From Balanoglossus misakiensis (Eukaryota > Hemichordata): a DNA stretch of 64,000 bases. The position numbers and the translations under genes are program-made. Where the stretch lies: contig CM082598.2 of assembly GCA_040954595.2 (NCBI GenBank), forward strand, positions 8,494,001 through 8,558,000, read 5' to 3'. Shown here one piece after another: positions 60,503 through 64,000 of the stretch; the stretch's first letter is position 1; the number at the start of each line of letters is the position of its first letter. A model generated the notes under the pieces. The model had not been told where the DNA came from. It ran no database searches and saw only the letters and a program-made list of their open reading frames with translations.

Positions 60503-61602
60503 ATGGCACTATTTTCAAACGACACGGGTTTGGATGGGGTAACAAATGGAACTGATTCAGAAGTCGACCTATTCAGCTTTAACACACCATTTAAATATGC
60601 AGTCCTGTCTGTATCGATAATCGGCCTGATAGACAACGTTCTCGTCTGTTTCGTCATCTGCCGCGTCCAGGCTCTGCAGACGCTCACCAATGCCTTTGTT
60701 TTCAACCAAGCACTAGTAGACGCGCTGACGTCGTTCCTGATCGTCACTTCATTGAAGTAACACGCTACCCCGGTCTTGTCGGTCACTTCCTCTGTCGTGT
60801 TTGGGCGTCCAGATATTTGCTATGGGTATGTCTAAGTGCATCAACATTCAGTCTTATGACGATATCCTTTGAGAGATACTTTGCCCTAGTCTATACCCTA
60901 CGTCACCGAGCTACTTTCACAGCTAGAAAAGTTGGAGTAATTATCGCAATAATCTGGATTTTATCCTTTGTGTTATCTCTATACGTAGCGGTTTTCATTG
61001 TGAATGTATCCCCAACTAGTGAATGTTATCTCACAGATATGTCAGATATAGTAAGAACGGCCGTAGCTGTATATGTATTCTCTTACCAGTATTTCATACC
61101 ACTATCGTCCATGTCATTTGCATATCTGCGCATAGCTCTTGCAATGCGCAGTTATTCGAAAACAGCTATTCTTAAGCAACAATTCGCATCAGGTGCAAAC
61201 AACACGGGCACGGAGAATGTACAAGGGTGTCCTGTAAACAATGTACGGCAGGTTTCTCTCGACAAAGCTCGCAAAAATGTATACAATAACTTCTTTCTAT
61301 TTTTCTTTGCGTATATCATCTGCTGGTCGCCAAGTCAGATATATTTCATGCTGTTCTATGTATTGGATCTATTTGGCACATTTAGCTGGAGGGTTCGCGA
61401 ATATTTCATTGTCTTGGCTTACTGCAATTTATGCATCAACCCTATAATCTATGCTCTGCAATATGAGCGTTTCCAAACTGGTTTGTGAAAGCTTTTGACG
61501 ACAGTGTGCAAACGATCTCTCCCCAAGAGAAACCTGTCTGGTGTAATTGACTGTATAGAACACAAACAGTTCAATGTAGACAGTCAAGTTATGTATGACT
61601 AA
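60503..61602 (+). pseudogene. Rhodopsin-class GPCR, broken by one frameshift and one stop
   Basis: The frame from 60503 has N-glycosylation sites (NDT, NGT), TM1 (GLIDNVLVCFVI) and TM2 (NQALVDALTSFLIVTS). The frame then shifts by one base near 60745-60758, and TM3 follows in another frame (GHFLCRVWASRYLLW ... SFERYFALVYTLRHRA, with ERY for DRY). TM4-TM7 are continuous, with CWSP in TM6 and NPIIY in TM7. A TGA at 61486 stops the C-tail, but the same frame stays open for 37 more codons with KLLTTVCKRSLPK, as a normal tail would. The single exon, the Cys before TM3 and the ERY/NPxxY boxes indicate an orphan peptide/amine-type receptor family. It is most likely a recent pseudogene. Confidence 0.85.
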
Positions 61603-64000
61603 GGTAATCCATACTAGTTCTCTTTCAAAGAATAAGCGTTGCAATGTATTTGCTTAAAATCTATGTATTTCAGTCACACTATCCCAGTAAAGAAAGTCAT
61701 ACATGGTTGTGATCAGTTCAAAAAATACAAAAAAAAATATTTTAAAAAATGGCATAGTTTTAGTTATCATTACGGTCGCATCCCAGTGAATCTTGGTGTC
61801 CCTTATACAGGTCTAAAAGTATTATTACAGCAAGTGTCGCTAATAGATACACACAAACCAGACTTCACTACAAGAAAACAAGAATAATACGAACATTTGC
61901 AAATGTTAATCGCAAATCAAATACAATTATTTGTATTTCGTATAGAATAACTTTGTCAACCCTCGACAAAGATGGACGTTTTTGCATGCGCATCTATTCA
62001 TGGTCATGTCATGTTCATCATTTTTATTCTTGGTTCGGCCAGATAAAATATCTTATTTACTAAATTTATTTACATTCGATTCTTCACGAAATGAGGACAT
62101 TTCGTGTGTTTATCGAGAAACTGCCATGTCAGATTTTTCATTTTCAAGTTGATGATTGGTACGCCCTGAAAACTCTCTTATACACTTTATTTATTTATAT
62201 TCGAGTCTCCACAAAATGAGGCCATTTGGCTTGTGGTGAAACTGCCATGCCATCTTCATGACATAGGCAACATGCTGCCGCACCAATACCGTTGGAAATG
62301 TAGATGGCGTTTAAAAAGCCTAGACCCCCCCCCCCCCAAATGTAATGTCTAATTTGTTATCTTGCTAATGTGGTAGGACGGTTGAGTTCGATCACTCTAT
62401 ATAAGACTTGTATGCTTTAGAATTTCGTTTGTAACTTTAATTATTGAGGCGAATTTGTTTATATGTGATTTTATCAAATGTCCTTGCACTTTTGTAATGA
62501 ACATTTTTCAAGCTGTACTACAATTGAATATTTTAGCTTGTGTTTGTGACTCTGACTATGTCTTAAATGCGATGTTGTGGTAAGTTTAATTTCTTAGCAT
62601 ACAATTTAAATTGTTTTCATTGTTGGAGCTTGAAGACCATCTGTTAGGGAAGACAAACCGATGTCTTATATTCACGCATTTCTCTATATTAGGTATGAAG
62701 CCACCACCAATTTCCCACAATAATTCCGCACATCCGGACTATTAGGCGCGAAAAAATACCCATTTGCATAAAAAAAACATACCGACCGTCGAGGTGGCAA
62801 CTCGGACACCTACGTGGGAGATTTTTAGAGCATTGCTCTTTCTCATTTGAAAGGACGCGTCCAGTAACGCAGGGATGTAGATCGGGATACTTCTCACCCA
62901 CGCTCCATATTTTCCGAACAACCTTTAAACGGGGAGGAACCAGAAAGCCTGGAGTGTGAGATTTCGCGCAGGCTCCATGCTGGCGTGTAGTTCCCAAGAA
63001 CAGTTCGTCAGCTAGGATAAATACTTACAGTTCTTATTTAGGCCAGGTTCATCTTGGTGCCTCACCCATAAAATTTAAAATCAAATGTTTAAAGTTTCCG
63101 TGAATATTTAACATATGGTTCCAGTTCAAAATCAAAAGTACCTCAAGCTAAGCCGAGCGAGTGAGAATACCCTTGACAAGATTCCTAACCCAAGACGTTC
63201 TCCCCTTCTCTATTATTTCACAGTAACACGTTTCAAGAGTGCTGTAATCATTTGTAAAATTACTTCAAGAACACTTCAATAGTTCGGAGGTAATATTTAA
63301 CTATTCAGGTTTATGTATTTAAACAGACTAAATAAAAACATTAGTAATGTCTTTGGATTTGTTAGTTGTTTTTACTTACAGCATATTATATAATAATTGT
63401 ATGATCGGGTCATTTTATATCAACTTAAAAAACGCTCTTAAGTTATTTCTGATCCCGTGAATTTCCGTCTGTAGTCCTAACTCCTAAGATCCACAATAAA
63501 TATACATGTCAAAAATAACTATAATACGACAGCCAGACTTAGGAGCGACTATCTGCAGAAGTGACCTGGGTGAACGACAATGCCCCGAGCGGCGCACGGG
63601 ACATAGGACTGAAGAGAGATTTTTAATTTCGTTTTCAAAGTATACGATTTTCCCCATGTTGAATGTAGTATTTCTACGTCCTTGAATTTTGTTTCAATGA
63701 GAAATAATTGTAAATATGATGCTGTGAAAGAGAACTTGGAACCTTTTATTTAAAATGTGGATATGTCCATCAAATTGATATGAAAGCCGCTATCCCTTTA
63801 GAATGATACTACCGCCTACACAGTGATAACCTGATCTCTCGTTGTTGTGATGGTGGTCAGAAGCAACACAAATCTGCTCTGATTGTGTGAAATAGGTAAA
63901 AACTGAAACTGTTTCCGGTATATACAAATCTTGTTTACTTCTTTTATACAGACACTTTCTTTCTCTCATAGACTGAATCTCGTCGAAGTAATACAAATCT
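61603..64000. other. Intergenic to the window end
   Basis: Apart from the short duplication at 62050-62260 and a poly-C run near 62325, no gene was recognised on either strand. Confidence 0.4.
62050..62260 (+). repeat. Imperfect tandem duplication, ~115-bp unit
   Basis: Two neighbouring copies share TTTATTTA.ATTCGA.TC, CACGAAATGAGG / CACAAAATGAGG, and GAAACTGCCATG in the same order. Confidence 0.6.

Overview
The window is animal nuclear DNA. It is AT-rich (I judge roughly 36-38% GC by eye), genes are split by introns with GT..AG boundaries, and it is crowded with transposon remnants: non-LTR retrotransposons, a Penelope-like element, a Crypton-type tyrosine recombinase and several TIR elements. 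The receptor types (an LDL-receptor-like protein with EGF and sushi domains, and an orphan rhodopsin-class GPCR) and the SWIM-YqaJ protein suggest a marine invertebrate, perhaps a lancelet or hemichordate. That placement is inference.

Layout. 0-8.8 kb is a mosaic of decayed elements: a LINE remnant, a 1.9-kb long-TIR element with a nested G-rich repeat, three long palindromes, and two plus-strand transposon-like exons. 8.75-29.5 kb is a satellite of about 205-bp monomers (I estimate 85-90 copies) with visible higher-order duplications. It is interrupted by a 2.34-kb element carrying an intact two-exon Crypton-like recombinase (448 aa), with a 114-bp palindrome at one end, and by a 0.55-kb truncated LINE. 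29.6-37.5 kb (minus) holds a multi-exon gene, or two adjacent ones, encoding zinc fingers, a SAP-like segment, SWIM fingers and a YqaJ-type exonuclease, with about three frame breaks. 40.0-50.0 kb (minus) holds the best cellular gene: 14 exons with fully consistent phases give an 877-aa single-pass receptor (signal peptide, propeller end, EGF, YWTD propeller, EGF, two sushi, EGF, TM, and a cytoplasmic tail with YxxM and YxN motifs). 50-60 kb contains a TIR element with a 6-bp target duplication, one possible first exon, and a Penelope remnant abutted by a LINE. 60.5-61.6 kb (plus) is a GPCR with one frameshift and one premature stop.

The genes are not an operon; each is an independent eukaryotic unit. 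The most unusual points are the intact tyrosine recombinase inside a satellite, the family of long palindromes (one at the recombinase element's end), and the receptor's domain order with its tyrosine-rich tail. Gene models were assembled by eye from reading frames, splice consensus and phase agreement, without transcript data or searches.
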